A DNA stretch of 64,000 bases from Vesta saturnalis (GCA_036346205.1 JARFJB010002087.1:11912501-11976500), one strand, 5' to 3'; positions 1 to 11,745 are shown, numbered from the stretch's first letter. Program-made: numbers and translations. The notes: generated by a model not told the origin, from the letters alone.

Positions 1-59
1 AGTAGATTTTCATAGCTGAAGCTGTATTAATATCAGTAATTCAATTATGCTTTCTGAAA

Positions 60-1085
60 AAATGTTTGTCTCAATTCCTTTGGTTGCCTAAATAATATCT
101 CCCAGTTTCATCAATGTAGACTTTACCACAATAGCATGGTACTTCGTTAACACCATATGTATATAATGGTATTTGGTCTTTGGCAGAATTCAGAAAATTT
201 CGAATTATAATACTGCTTTTGTAAACTACTTTTATATTATGCTTTTGTTATATTTTAACAATTTTGTTTGTTGTGTTCGCAAGGAAAGGTAAAATGAAAA
301 CTTATTTGAAGAGGTAGATTTATCACCCGTAGGCATTGTTTGTCTCGGTTGAAATGACTTTTTAATTTGTTGTTTGTTGAAGCCATTATTTATGAACACC
401 TTTTCAAGATGTATAAGCGTTTTGTAACTGTGGTTTGGCATTAGTTGAGATGATCGGCCTATTTCCACAGTTTTTTGAGCGCGACGTTTCGAAAGAGGAC
501 TCTGCTTCCGTGATCAGGCTTTGTAATTGTGGCCTGATGCCAGCAGAGTCCGATTCCGAAACGTCGCTCTCAAAAAGCAAAAACTGTGGGAATAGGCCGT
601 TCATCTCGGCTTATCATGATGTTTTAATTCAGGTTGCAGTTTATCTGGCTGACCAATTTTTGGTACGGGTTGTACAAAGTTCGTATCGTACTAGACTTTT
701 GAACTGGACGAAGTCTGATGAAGAGTTAATAGAATAATTTGTATGAGTTGACTTACAGAATGTGTTAGGCTTTTATCTGGTTTTCTTTCAATTAGTACTT
801 CAAGGAAGGGAGACCACCATCTTTTTCTTTTTCTGTTGTAAATTTAATATTGGTATGTTGATTGTTTAAGTGGTTAAATTATTTATAAAGAAGTTGTTCG
901 AACCAATAAAAGCTCAAAATAAAGTATTTACATAATGCGTAGGTAGTTTAAATTAAGTACCTTACAATTGATGGAAGTGGACCATTTGGTTTGTCCATTT
1001 TTGGCAATCCATAAAATCTTGGTATTGTAGGATCTTGTTGTATTAGTTTCTTAATTATTCCAATTGGTTAGTTAGATTCCTTTAA
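60..1085 (-). pseudogene. Penelope-like element (PLE) reverse transcriptase/GIY-YIG fragment
   Basis: Read on the minus strand, broken frames match the PLE order. Near 1060-960 there is an IPRFYGLPKMDKPNGPL-type RT motif. Near 870-780 there is an NIKFTTEKEKDGGLP segment, and at 440-290 a HLEKVFINNGFNKQQIK segment. Near 180-60 is a GIY-YIG-like start containing GVNEVPCYCGKVYI. PLEs encode a reverse transcriptase joined to a GIY-YIG endonuclease; the same blocks recur on the plus strand at 3.1-4.7 kb. Several stops and frameshifts, and a foldback insertion at about 445-609, make this copy dead. Family assignment is by recognised motifs only. Confidence 0.8.
445..609. repeat. Foldback insertion with hammerhead-like cores in both arms
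   Basis: Imperfect inverted repeat. The left arm (about 445-519) and right arm (about 532-609) are near reverse complements, each running from an AGATGA..CGGCCTATT stretch through CACAG to ACGTTTCG and a CTGAT-type core, with about 12 bases between. It splits the PLE reading frame between the KLQPELKH and HLEKVF blocks. Each arm holds CTGAT..GAAACGTC read outward (plus: CTGATG at 534 and GAAAC at 558; minus: CCTGATCA at 518-511 and GAAAC at 490-486). This resembles the hammerhead motif known in PLEs, but the cores deviate from CUGANGA. Confidence 0.6.
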
Positions 1086-1164
1086 CAGTTCCGTGATATA
1101 TAATTTGAGCTTGTTATTAGGATTGCATGATAGTTTTGCCTAGCAGAATCGGTTAGTAAACTTT

Positions 1165-2720
1165 TTTTTACTTATAGTATTCCCGAACAGGTTTGCCTAT
1201 TGTGCTAAAGCATTCCGGAACACTGGGAGGGTTTAAGGGTGCAGGCTGCAGAAAAATGTTTATAAATGGCTACCTTAAATTGACTTCAGTCAAAGTTTGG
1301 AGGAAACCAGGAACTGGGTAGTGCATTCCACAATTTGGTCGCGTGTGGAAAAATATAGATTGAGTCCGTTTAGTGTGGCAAACCGAGTGTTCCTAGCGAA
1401 GATAGCCTGCGAAGGTATTAAGGAGTGTATTTCGGAGGTACACTTGCCATGGTAATAGCAATAGAACAAGGAAAGAACCGAAACTATTCTTCTATGCTCA
1501 AGAGGCTGTAGGTCAGAAGTTAGAGACGGGTCATTTATAAGCCTTATAGCTCTTTTTTGGATGCAGTTTACCATATCAAGGGGGTATTGGAGAGCACTGA
1601 CCCAGAAGTGGGAATTGTATTCCAGATGAGGTCGAATTTGAGCCTTATGAAGTAAAATCAGTTGTACTATTTAGATCTGTATAGAAAGCCCAGTTTATGG
1701 GCAGCTGTTTTGCTGGCCGACAAAAGGTGGTCACTCATGAAGGGTTCGATGATACGGACATCCCTAACATAGAAATAGAGTTTGAAAGCTTGAGCTCTAA
1801 GCCATTCATATTTACAGCAGAAAATGATCGGTCTTTCTTGGCCGGCACAAGTGAACACTGCGTTTTGTCGGCGTTGAACGTGAGTAGATTATTCCTTCTC
1901 CATTCAAGGACACGTTCTAAGTCACTGTTGATTGATGCTGCCATTTTCACCTTAACGTCCTGACTAGACTTATTGTTGTGGGAGAACTGATGAGAACTAC
2001 AATGTAGAGTGCTATCGTCTGCATAGCGACGGATCGTGTTAGTTGTTGAGGAAATGAGGTCATTTATGTATATTTTGGGAGCTATCACTGATCCTTCGGG
2101 TACTCCCGCGTGAATAGTAGTTTCTTCCGAAAAGAATTCATCGACGACAACGCGGATACGTCTTTTGTCAAGAAAGCTGGATATCCATTTGATGAGCTTA
2201 TCGGATAAGCCGAACGAAGTGAGCTTGGCAAGTAGGCACTTGTGCCAAACCGGGTCAAACTCCTATCTAAACTTACTACGACTATTTCACCGGACCTCTC
2301 TGATGTGTTATTCCAAAGTTGGGTGACATATGAAAGAAGATCACCCGTTGAACAACTCTGTCTGAACCCATACTGGTGGTCGTTTAAGAGTTTGTTGGAC
2401 TCGAAGAACGAAAGATTTTCGACAGAATGGAAGTGATAGCTATTGGTGGATAGTTTGAGGGATCGGTTTTGTTGCCCTTTTTAGGAATAGGTTGGACGTT
2501 CGCCAACTTCCACGATGAGGGAACCACTCTCCAGATGACATGGAAATCGAAAAGGGTTTGGACAATACAGGTACTAGCTCGGGGTAGCATTTTTTAAGGA
2601 CAATAGCTGGAATACGGTTTGGGCCAGTCGCCTTGTGTGAGTCAAGTTTATTGATAATTGATTCTAGGAGCTAGTAACGAAAGTGGATTGGTTTAATAGC
2701 GTATGGGGTAGATTTCTGCC
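1165..2720 (-). pseudogene. Non-LTR retrotransposon reverse transcriptase (Jockey/CR1-like), broken
   Basis: On the minus strand the blocks run in RT order. They are LDSHKATGPNRIPAIVLKK (about 2655-2600), PSSWKLANVQPIPKKG (about 2520), a YGFR..S block (about 2370), VPEGSVIAPKIYINDL (about 2100-2050) and a YADD catalytic box (about 2025). A maturase-like tail follows: QKRAIRLINDPSL with an LEHRRIVSVLSLFYCYYHGK segment (1570-1430), then LWNALPSSWFPPNFD near 1300. The tail pattern is that of insect non-LTR elements of the Jockey/CR1 group, which encode an endonuclease-RT; no endonuclease region is visible. Frames change several times, with in-frame stops. Its 3' end is near 1165, and it lies between two PLE fragments. 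Confidence 0.82.
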
Positions 2721-2759
2721 ACGGCACAGTTTTATATAATCGAGAAAGGGGTTGGTTTT

Positions 2760-3112
2760 TTCAGCAGTAAGTTAGTAAACTATTAGCTGTAGTTACGTAA
2801 TTAGTTTTATCCATTAAAGTAATAGCTCGTCCTTTATCTGCTGATAAAATTATGATGCCCTTGTTGTTACATAATTATTTTACGGATAGATGATCAGCAT
2901 AAGTTAAATTATTTTTGGAAGGTGCGCTCTTCGCAATATGTTTGTAGTTTCAAATCTGAGGTCTGCTGATGCAAGATGATTGGTACTCGTTTCAACATTA
3001 GAGATGATTTTTTCAACAGGAATCTTGGAAGGAGCCACAGCAAAATGCAACCCTTTAGACAAAACAGAGCGAACGTTATCGGATAAATTTTATGGAACAT
3101 TTTTAAGGTTCT
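2760..3112 (-). pseudogene. PLE reverse transcriptase N-terminal fragment
   Basis: Minus-strand frames give NLSDNVRSVLSKGLHFAVAP and SKIPVEKIISNVE (about 3090-2990), then CNNKGIIILSADKGRAITL and a D-K-TNYV segment (about 2870-2780). These are the PLE blocks that precede the RT fingers ('VLSKGLxFxPxPxKIP', 'ILPADKGRATV'). A stop separates the two blocks. The fragment sits head-to-head with the plus-strand RT piece starting at 3117, so the 5' and middle thirds of a PLE RT are in opposite orientation here. Confidence 0.75.
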
Positions 3113-3116
3113 AAAT

Positions 3117-3730
3117 AATGCATCTAAGGAACAAAAACTTTGGCTTAGATATGTTGATGATATTTTTTCTATCTAGTCTTTTTGGGTAAAGAATTAATGG
3201 TGTTTCTAAACCATTTAAAAAATCAAGACAGCAACATTAAATTTACAATAGACAAAGCAAAATATGATTGTCTTCCATCCCTTGATGTTTCACGGAAGCC
3301 AACTCAAACAGATGATTATATTAACGCTTCACCACACCATCATCCAGCACAAAAATTTAGTACGATACGAACTTTGTACAACCGTGTCATAAAGATTTCT
3401 CATCCAAATAAACTACAGCATGAATTGAACCATCTTGAGAAGGCCTGCATAAATAATGGCTTCAACAAACAACACATTAAATGTTATTTCAACCGGGACT
3501 AACGTTGCCTGATAAATCTAAAACTTCAAATAAGTTTGCTATGATACCTTTTCTTGCAAACATCACTAATAAAATTGGTAAAAAGAAAGTGTTATTTACA
3601 CATAGATTGGTAAGTTTTAATTCTTATATCAAACGCCTGTATGGGGACGCTGTTTTGAAAGAAGTGAATATGTTTGAGAAATTAAAAAGAAAGAAGATAA
3701 ACAAACTTGGTTACCTAACCTTCTAAAAAC
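3117..3730 (+). pseudogene. PLE reverse transcriptase core with YVDD box
   Basis: At 3137-3176 the frame reads KLWLRYVDDIFSI, the catalytic palm motif of PLE RTs, followed by a stop and then GKELMVFLNHLKNQDSNIKF (from 3185). Downstream come LDVSRKPTQTDDYINASPHH, FSTIRTLYNRVIKISHPNK and LNHLEKACINNGFNKQHIK, ending at 3502. A frame change at about 3480 continues with PFLANITNKIGK up to about 3600. All blocks are PLE signatures. No GIY-YIG domain is reached before the copy decays after about 3650. Confidence 0.8.
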
Positions 3731-3739
3731 AATGTAGGT

Positions 3740-4760
3740 CTAACAACTTAATACCTAATTTCCTTCAAATCAAACATCTTTACAAAACAGTGGATCAAAG
3801 AGGATGTTTGATAAAGCGAATCTATCTCTTCTAACAGTCTCTTATATAGAAGATTAGAAATACATGAAAGTCAAACGAAAACTAGGCAGATAAGTAAATT
3901 TGATTTTCTTAATGATAAACGACACTACACTACTATGTGACCTTTTGGGGAAGAAGAACTAATGGTATTCCTAAACCATTTAAGTAATCAATATACTAAC
4001 ATTAAATTTACAATAGAAAAAGAAAAAGATGGTTGTCTTCGATTCCTTGATGTACTGTTTGAAAGATGTAAGCCTAACACATTTTGTACATAGTAAGACA
4101 ACTCATACAGATCATTACATTAATCCTTCATCACACCATCATTCAGCACAAAAGTTTAGTACGATACGAACTTTGTACAACCGTGCCACAAAGATTTGTC
4201 ATCCAGATAAGCTACAATATGTATTAAGCCGTCTTGCAATGGTCTTCATAAATAATGTTTTCAACAAACAACAAATTAAAAAGTCAACCAAGACAAACGA
4301 TGCCTACGGGTGATAAATCTACAACTTCAACACAGTTTGCCGTTCCTTGCAAATACAACGAATAAAATTGGTAAAATATTACAGAAGCATAATGTAAAAG
4401 TAGCTTACAAAAGCAGTATTAAAATTCGAAATCTTTTGAATTCTGCCAAATACCATTACATAAATGTGGTGTTTACGAGGTGCCATGCTCTTGTTTTGTC
4501 TACATTGGTGAAACTGGAAGAAGAATTAACACCAGATTAACAGAACACAAAAGACACGCTTACTACTAAATCAGCAATTGCTAAACATGTCTTAAACAGA
4601 CTACACAGTATAAAATTTGAAAACAAGAATTCTGACTAACGATAGCAATTGGTATACAAGGAAGATTCGAGAAGCTATTGAAATTCTGAAACAGCCTCAC
4701 AACTTGAACAAGGATAATGGATATGAACTGTCCAATACCTGAGTGCATATTTTCAAGAAC
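3740..4760 (+). pseudogene. Second PLE copy: RT C-terminus plus GIY-YIG endonuclease remnant
   Basis: A RRLEIHESQTKTRQI segment at about 3850-3890 resembles the PLE N-terminus. From 3940 the frame reads EEELMVFLNHLSNQYTNIKF, then THTDHYINPSSHHHSAQKF, then TNKIGKILQKHNVKVAYK (4350-4400). At 4471-4560 a shifted frame gives VYEVPCSCFVYIGETGRRI followed by TRLTEHKRHA, a clear GIY-YIG nuclease start in its usual place after the RT. Frames change at about 4070, 4300 and 4465, so it is inactive. It has the same orientation as the RT piece at 3117. Confidence 0.8.
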
Positions 4761-4865
4761 TGAAAGTTATACAGCCTGCAACAGTGATTTAATTTTCTAA
4801 TCTAGTTACACCTTATGAGTGTTTGTCGTTGTGATGTCACGTTGTCAATATTTGTCATTTGGATA

Positions 4866-4912
4866 TTACGCCTGACGAAGGACTGAGTTTCTATCTGAAA
4901 GCTTACGCAAAT
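4866..4912 (+). ncRNA. Possible degenerate hammerhead ribozyme at the PLE 3' end
   Basis: About 110 bases past the end of the PLE coding remnant, CTGACGA (4872-4878) is followed after 18 bases by GAAA (4897-4900), and TTACGC lies on both sides of the pair. CUGANGA..GAAA is the conserved hammerhead core, and PLEs are known to carry small hammerheads beside their coding region. Stem II pairing here is only about 2-3 base pairs, so activity is doubtful. Confidence 0.35.
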
Positions 4913-4919
4913 TAAATAA

Positions 4920-5600
4920 GTAAATAAATAATTTCACACCATTTTCCCAAACAAAGTGTTTTTTACATGTCAATTGGTGAAAGTTTTAATTCTTATATAA
5001 TACACTATGACATTTTGTTATTAAATTGGCAGTCTGCACAGTGATAAATGTTTCGTATGGCGTTTTAAAAGTTCTTGCCATAAAGACGTCAGTTGGTAGA
5101 GGTAGGTCGGCCAAGAAAATGTATCCCTGACATGGTCTACTAGGTTGCAAAAGGATCATGGATGGATGATATCATAGTAAACCTAACATTGCTCCATTAA
5201 ACAGCAAACAGTAATTAAGCAAAGCTTTGCAAAAAGCAGCACATTTTAACTGCGAAAAATCATAGATCTCGGGATATAAATATTGAATAAAAATAGCGTG
5301 AGAGCATTAATTAATGTCCAGAAAAAATTAGTTTCCACTGCCTATGAAATCAAACTTTACTTCCAGGTACTTTAACATCATTCTAAAGTTGGCCTAGTTA
5401 AATGACCTACATAATTTAAAATTGTTTCTAATGTTTATTAGTAAATTAATGTTGTTTTCTTTAATTTGTTGCACAAAATACAAACAAATAAAGGCGATAT
5501 AATAACAATAATAATTTGTAATGTTTTATTACTTATCCTACAATTTTAGGTTATATTATAATAAAACATACATTAATTTAATAGTTACAGTATAATGTAT
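4920..5600. other. No gene recognised
   Basis: AT-rich sequence. Bases 4930-5010 weakly repeat the segment at about 3580-3640 of the PLE (GTTTTAATTCTTATAT), suggesting a further PLE trace. No ORF of note and no RNA-gene boxes seen. Confidence 0.5.
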
Positions 5601-5639
5601 TAAAAGTGTTTTAATTTGGGAAACTGGTGTTTTAGTTCT

Positions 5640-6540
5640 AAATTATATGCTCTATATGACCACCATTACTATTTAAGCAAGCATCTATTCGCCTTTTCAT
5701 ATTGTTCTACACATTTTGTAACTGGTCTTGAGTAATGTTTTGAATCGCAGCTGTAATTGCATTTTTTAAATCATCTACAGTATGCAGATGTGTCTTATAT
5801 AACATATTTTTTAAGTGCGTAACATAAAAGGTAATCAAGTGGTGGGCGATCGTGTAGGCCATAAGCCTCTACTAATAATTCTGTGGTCATAAACTCGCAG
5901 TATGAGCAGATGCATTATCATGTTGATAACACCCTCGTGCTATTTCATCATGGTCAAGTTGATTTATTATTGTATTTAAAAATAATTTGTAACGTTCAGC
6001 TGTATACTGGATCAACTGTACGTCTTCTCGGCATGGCTACACAAACACCAATTTTTATAATTCACCAGGAGCCTCATCAGACCAAATCCTATAATTTTGT
6101 GAATTTAAGTAACCCTTTAGATAAAACCACGCTTCATTACTAAAAAATGATATATCTAGCATTTCGTCATTCCTCAAATTGTTATTAAATCACTGGCAGT
6201 AGTTCATGCGTGTCTCGTAATCAGGAGGAAGTAATTCATGCTTTACAGTTACTTTGTATTGACGAGAATGTAACGCCTGTACTTTTCGACAGGTTCCATA
6301 ACTTAAGCCTAAAATGCATAAAATAATTGTCTTAGTAAAAGTAATAATTAAATGTTCGTACCTGTTGGTTCGATAATTGCCTTAAATATTTTTTAGGACT
6401 ACGATCTATGCGCACACATATATCATTCACAGCATTTTCAGTTAAAACAGATCTACGTCCAGATGATCTACCCTTGTCAATACTGCCTGTAGTTCGAAAA
6501 TGTTCGATAAGATTCCAAAATAATTTGTTTTTCTTTCTAA
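5640..6540 (-). pseudogene. Tc1/mariner-superfamily transposase relic
   Basis: Minus-strand frames give, in order: a HTH region with HFRTTGSIDKGRSSGRRSVL (about 6510-6440) and RSPKKYLRQLS; KVTVKHELLPPDYETRMNYC (about 6260-6200); FFSNEAWFYLKGYLNSQNYR-IWS (about 6145-6080) holding the first catalytic-Asp region (Asp replaced by Asn); NTIINQLDHDE and YQHDNASAHTA (about 5980-5900) with the second Asp; and HTVDDLKNAITAAIQNITQ (about 5790-5730) and RRIDACLNSNGGHIEHI at the C-terminus. This is the common insect 'FSDEAWFHLSG' mariner-like family. Stops and frameshifts interrupt it. Confidence 0.78.
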
Positions 6541-7046
6541 ATAGCTTACTTTAGGTTAAAGGGTTACTTTATGTTTATGCTGCACTTACTTTTGTTAAAC
6601 GTTTTTGTAAACAATGTGTTTTAAAAAAGACTAATTAAACAATAATAATAAAGAAAATAAACGAATAATATAAAACATCAAACATAGTTCTCTGAATTCC
6701 CTAACGCATTCAACTAAAAATGTAAATACGTAAGATTACGCAGCTAATTTCATGGTATGGACTAAAGTTTTGATATCTCTAGTGGAAAATAATATCGTCT
6801 GGACATCTATTTATGCTCTCTTCGTATAACTGAAGCGTAAAACAATGTAAAGTTTTCGACACTGTTCTATCGAAACGCCATTAGGAAACGGACTCCGGTA
6901 ACTACACAATTATTGGCGTAAAACTAGAAAATTTTGGAGTTCAACGATATATGTTTTTGTTCTTCTAGTTGTGTTTTTATTCAATGAAAATATATAAATT
7001 TAAAAGTACGCTTGCAACCAATGTTAATCTTTAATAACGAACTCAC

Positions 7047-7943
7047 CTGAATAACAATTTGGGTAAAGTAATACACAAAAATTATTATTTCTATAAGTGA
7101 CGTAGTCATCCAAACAATTGGAAATATTGTAAACGGGATTTTATTCCAAAATGTGGCAATAGATATTTGTTGTGCAAACTGGGGAACTGCAAGAACTGTA
7201 ACTGTTCCACCACAAAATACTTTAAACAGTAATTCAACTTCGAGCACAAATTTCATTTTGTAAATAATGTTTTGTAAAAAATTGTACAGCTTTTTTATTT
7301 GATTGACTTTCTTCAACAGATTTTTCAATTTTTTTTCCTCACCAGTATTTTTTAAGTAACCGTTTAAACGGAAGAACCTATTCTTGGTTTCTAGAATCAC
7401 CACACATAAAAAAACAAAACGGTTATTATTAAGAACGGCGTTACAATACTGAATAACGATGCTACTGATTGTAGTATTACTAAAACGCAAAATAAAATAT
7501 AAGTTAAAACACGTTGTTAAGTATCTCATCAATAAAATTGTATAAGTTAATAGCCTTGTTCTGGTGTAGTCTGCTTTCAGACCAGCTAAGGTTTCTAACT
7601 CTTTATCAAAATGTGACAAATTAGTTATGGTGATTGTAAAGCTGCGTGTATGAAATCTTGACGTATAGATCTTTGCACATAAACTCATCGTTATAACAAT
7701 GTGAGTGACTAGTAGTATTATATTCGCTACAGATGAAGAGCTGTATTTTAAATTATAAATATTTTGACCAAAACTAGCGAAAACCGCAATTATTATTAAC
7801 ACTGCAACAGTGTCATTAAAAATTTTGTCTTTCTTTAATATAATATAACTGCGCCCAAATTTTGTAGTTTTCAAACTGTACGGGGCCAGAGCAGTTAACT
7901 TTGATAGTATATGCACAGAATATATGGCATCATACCAATCCAT
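7047..7943 (-). CDS. Gustatory receptor, first long exon (partial gene)
   Basis: A 299-codon open exon starts with MDWYDAIYSVHILSKLTALA and has at least six hydrophobic segments, the layout of insect 7TM chemoreceptors (7tm_7 family, cation channels with an intracellular N-terminus). The Gr-like start 'LSKLTALAPYSL' fits the family's 'P..Y..K..G..P' N-terminal region. The frame runs on to 6981, but a perfect donor (CAG|GTGAGT, intron bases 7041-7046 on the minus strand) ends the exon at 7047. The Gr C-terminal exons (TYhhhhhQF motif, where h is hydrophobic) were not found downstream, so the gene is partial or the last exons lie elsewhere. Start: the only Met before an upstream stop. No disabling mutation is visible within the exon. 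Confidence 0.72.
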
Positions 7944-7989
7944 TATAGAATAAGATTATTACAATAACTACCTACTATCTAAAAAAAAT

Positions 7990-9605
7990 GTTATTATTAT
8001 CCTTGATTATCAATTTAATTCAGAAAAAGGTAATCGATTTTATACGTTTATTGTATTAAAAGCACGAAATTATGGTTTTTACAACTTGAAGCTGATATTT
8101 CTAAATTACTGCATCGATCTATTTGTTTTTTTTTCAAATTTCATTTTTATTTATTGAAATTAGGAAAAGGTCACAATCTGGGCGATTGTGTAAGGTAGAG
8201 AGTTGATAGTTAGCATAGTGTTAGAACTTGATCAGCAAAGATTCCGTAATTCAGATTCATGTAACATTTTTTACTATTTTAAAAAAGGGTGGCTTTTCGA
8301 AAATAATTATTTGTTTCATTAGTATAAAAAATGATTATTTTCGAGACGGCAAAGACGGCTGGACGACACGAAGCGGAGTTCAGTAATCTTCCGAGTGCCG
8401 AAAATGCATTTGTTGTACGAATAAAATACAAAGTTTTTTTTTAGCCACTTTTACCTTTATATCCAGTCCTTTATTGCAGTTCACTACTTGTTTGGGAACA
8501 AAATGAGTATTATTCTATTTTGTAGTGAATTAAAAAACTTAACGTGTAGTGTTTAATTAATATACATTGGATTTTACCTCTATAGATTTGATTCAAATGT
8601 AACAGATGTTGCTGAAATAACGTGAACATAGATGGCGCCAACGGCGACAGCAAGTGTCGATTAAAATTCTGTTCATAGAAGATAACCATTCAACTCGTTT
8701 AAGTAATCTTACACTTGCTTAACACGAAAATAAAAAGTGAAATTGTATTGAATATCAATACCTATGTGTTGTTTGTGATGAACATGTGAAAAGTAAATTA
8801 CTTTTTGCACCGTTGTCATCTCACATTCTTTTTAGGGTTGCTGGCAAAAAACAGCAAGAAATCAACAAAGAAAGGATTTAGTTATTAATCTAAAGATATA
8901 AGATATTTTTTTATATTTTTTTGAAACCGTTCACTCTAAACCCTTTTAAGGTATTTGGAATGCCATTGTACGTCGATGGTGCAGCATAGGAGAAATCATT
9001 TTTAAATAATGATTTGTAATGATTCGGGATATCAATCAGATCTGAATTTCGCAGAACTCGATCATGAACATTGCTACCAAATTTGATTTTCGGATTTAAA
9101 TATGAGGGTTACCTAATTTTATAACTTTGTGTATAAAACAATCAAGATGTAGTTGCCCTAAGTGCCCATTTTAAAATGGAGTTCTCATTGTAAATGAACG
9201 AAATATTTTTACGTATCCTTATATTAAATGCAAACCCAGCACATGAATTTTATACCTTTTGCAATCTGTAGGTAACTATCTGTAGTGTTTGAATAAGGGT
9301 CATAACAGTATCACAATAGTTAATTTTGGACAACATTAATGAAACTATGTATAAGCTTCCATTTACTATTTAACTCCTAAATAACTGCTCACTGGAATTA
9401 AATAAAATGGAGAATGTTGCAGAATAAGTTGGTTATCTAAATACCGTTAAAGATCACTTACTAAACGTGGAATTCCTTTAGTTGGGCAAAATTCTAGTAA
9501 CAGATATGCTAATAACCATTAGTAGTTGATGCGCATAGAGATGCCTGACGTTTCCATTTGTGTCTAGATCTCGGCGCACGAATACAACAAAAAATAATGC
9601 AAGTA
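7990..9605. other. Intergenic, no gene recognised
   Basis: AT-rich, with stops in all frames. One small hairpin was noted: TCGAAAATAAT (8297-8307) with its complement (8334-8344). It may be a decayed MITE centre. Nothing else could be supported. Confidence 0.5.
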
Positions 9606-9609
9606 GGTG

Positions 9610-9610
<1 letters not shown>

Positions 9611-9689
<79 letters not shown>

Positions 9690-9690
9690 G
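9611..9690. repeat. (TA)n microsatellite abutting a transposon end
   Basis: About 37 TA units run to TACATATG and then directly into TA|CAGTGTGG at 9691, the left end of the inverted repeat described below. Confidence 0.95.
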
Positions 9691-10050
9691 TACAGTGTGG
9701 ATATTTGGTTCGGAAACCTCAAATTATCTACGTCAGGAAAAAACGCAGACACGTCAAATTCAGTTCTGCTTTTATTTTGGATAACCATCGCTATGATGAT
9801 GTCATGATGACATCGTGATGCCCTCATCCAATTTTTTTCTAAGTAAAAGTCTGCATTTTTTCTATCATACTTTAATTCAACGCACAGTTAAGGTCTAAAA
9901 ACGGCAGTATGTATCACTATTGCCCTAAAGCTGACAATTATTGGGATACAGATCGTTAAAGTTTTAAAAATAAGTTAGTCAGTTACAGAAAAGGACGTTT
10001 AATTTGAACTAACTGAAACAAAAGTATTAGTTATTTGAACGAAAAACAGT

Positions 10051-11396
10051 TTGTGTGTGTGTGTGAGTGTGTGAGTGTGTGAGTGTGTGTGTGTGAGTGT
10101 GTGAGTGTGTGAGTGTGTGAGTGTGTGAGTGTGTGAGTGTGAGTGTGTGAGTGTGTGAGTGTGTGTGTGAGTGTGTGAGTGTGTGAGTGTGTGAGTGTGT
10201 GAGTGTGTGTGGTGTGTGGTGTGTGTGAGTGTGTGAGTGTGTGAGTGTGTGAGTGTGTGAGTGTGTGAGTGTGTGAGTGTGTGAGTGTGTGAGTGTGTGG
10301 TGTGTGAGTGTGTGTGAGTGTGTGGTGTGTGAGTGTGTGAGTGTGTGAGTGTGTGGTGTGTGGTGTGTGGTGTGAGTGTGTAGTGGTGTGAGTGTGTGTG
10401 TGAGTGTGGTGTGTGAGTGTGTGGTGTGAGTGTGTGAGTGTGTGTGAGTGTGTGAGGTGTGGTGTGAGTGTGTGAGTGTGAGTGTGAGTGTGTGAGTGTG
10501 TGGTGTGTGGAGTGTGTGGGTGTGTGAGTGTGGTGTGTGAGTGTGTGGTGTGTGTGGTGTGTGAGTGTGTGGTGTGGTGTGTGGTGTGTGAGTGTGGTGT
10601 GGTGAGTGTGTGAGTGTGTGAGTGTGTGAGTGAGTGAGTGTGTGAGTGTGGTGTGTGAGTGTGTGAGGTGTGAGTGGTGAGTGTGTGGTGAGTGTGATGT
10701 GTGAGTGTGTGTGAGTGTGTGAGTGTGAGTGTGGTGTGTGTGTGTGTGAGTGTGTGAGTGTGTGTGGAGTGTGTGGTGTGTGAGTGTGTGAGTGTGTGGT
10801 GTGTGGTGTGGTGTGTGTGTGGTGTGTGGTGTGGTGTGTGTGTGTGTGTGAGTGTGTGAGTGTGTGTGTGTGTGTGTGAGTGTGTGAGTGTGTGGTGTGT
10901 GGTGTGTGTGGTGTGTGTGTGTGTGGTGTGTGGTGTGTGGTGGTGGTGGTGGTGTGGTGTGTGGTGGTGTGTGTGTGTGGTGTGGTGTGTGGTGGTGGTG
11001 TGTGTGTGTGGTGCGTGGTGCGTGCGTGCGTGGTGGTGGTGTGGTGTGGTGTGTGCGTGGTGCGTGGTGCGTGGTGCGTGTGTGCGTGTGTGCGTGTGTG
11101 CTGTGTGCGTGGGTGCGTGTGTGCGTGTGTGCGTGTGTGCGTGTGTGCGTGTGTGGTGTGTGCGTGTGTGCGTGTGTGCGTGTGTGCGTGTGTGCGTGTG
11201 TGCGTGTGTGCGTATGTGCGTGTGTGTGTGTGCGTGCATGCGTGAGCGCGTGCGTGCGTGCGTGCGTGAGTGCGTGCGCGCGCGCTGGTGCGTGCGCGCG
11301 TGCGTGCGTGCGTGCGTGAGTGCGTGCGTGCGTGCGCGCGTGCGTGCGTGCGTACGTGCGTGTGTGTGCGAGTGTGTGAGTGTGTGTATGCGAGTG

Positions 11397-11428
<32 letters not shown>

Positions 11429-11745
11429 TGATGTGTGTGGGTGCGCGCGTGTTTGCGTGCTTGCGTACGTGCGCGAGTGGGTGTGTATGCGTGTGTGCGC
11501 GGTGTGTGTGTGTTGGTGCATTGGTAAAGCGTGCGAGCGTGTGTGAGCATGTGCGTGTGCGCGTGTGCGTGTGTGCGTGTGTACGTGTGTGCGTGTTTGT
11601 GTGTGTGTGTGCGTGTGTACCTGCCTGAGTGCGTGTGTGTACGCGTATGTGTGCACGTGTGCGTGTGTGTGTGTGTGTGTGCGTGTGTGTTGGTACAAGC
11701 GTGTATGTGTATGTGCGTGTGTTCGGGTGTGCATGTTTGGGCGCG
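10051..11745. repeat. 1.7-kb TG / GAGTGTGT / TGCG array
   Basis: Continuous TG-based low-complexity DNA in graded blocks: GTGTGTGA repeats (10051-10860), GGTGTG/GGT (10860-11060), then TGCG and TGTGCG (11060-11740). Long ORFs on both strands here (His-Thr, Cys-Val) are translation of the repeat and not genes. It starts within a few bases of the inner edge of the left inverted repeat of the 9.7-kb element. Confidence 0.97.

Noticed and set aside
6560..7040. Search for the C-terminal exon of the Gr at 7047
   Set aside because: No frame with the TY(5 hydrophobic)QF ending was found; short ORFs here carry stops.
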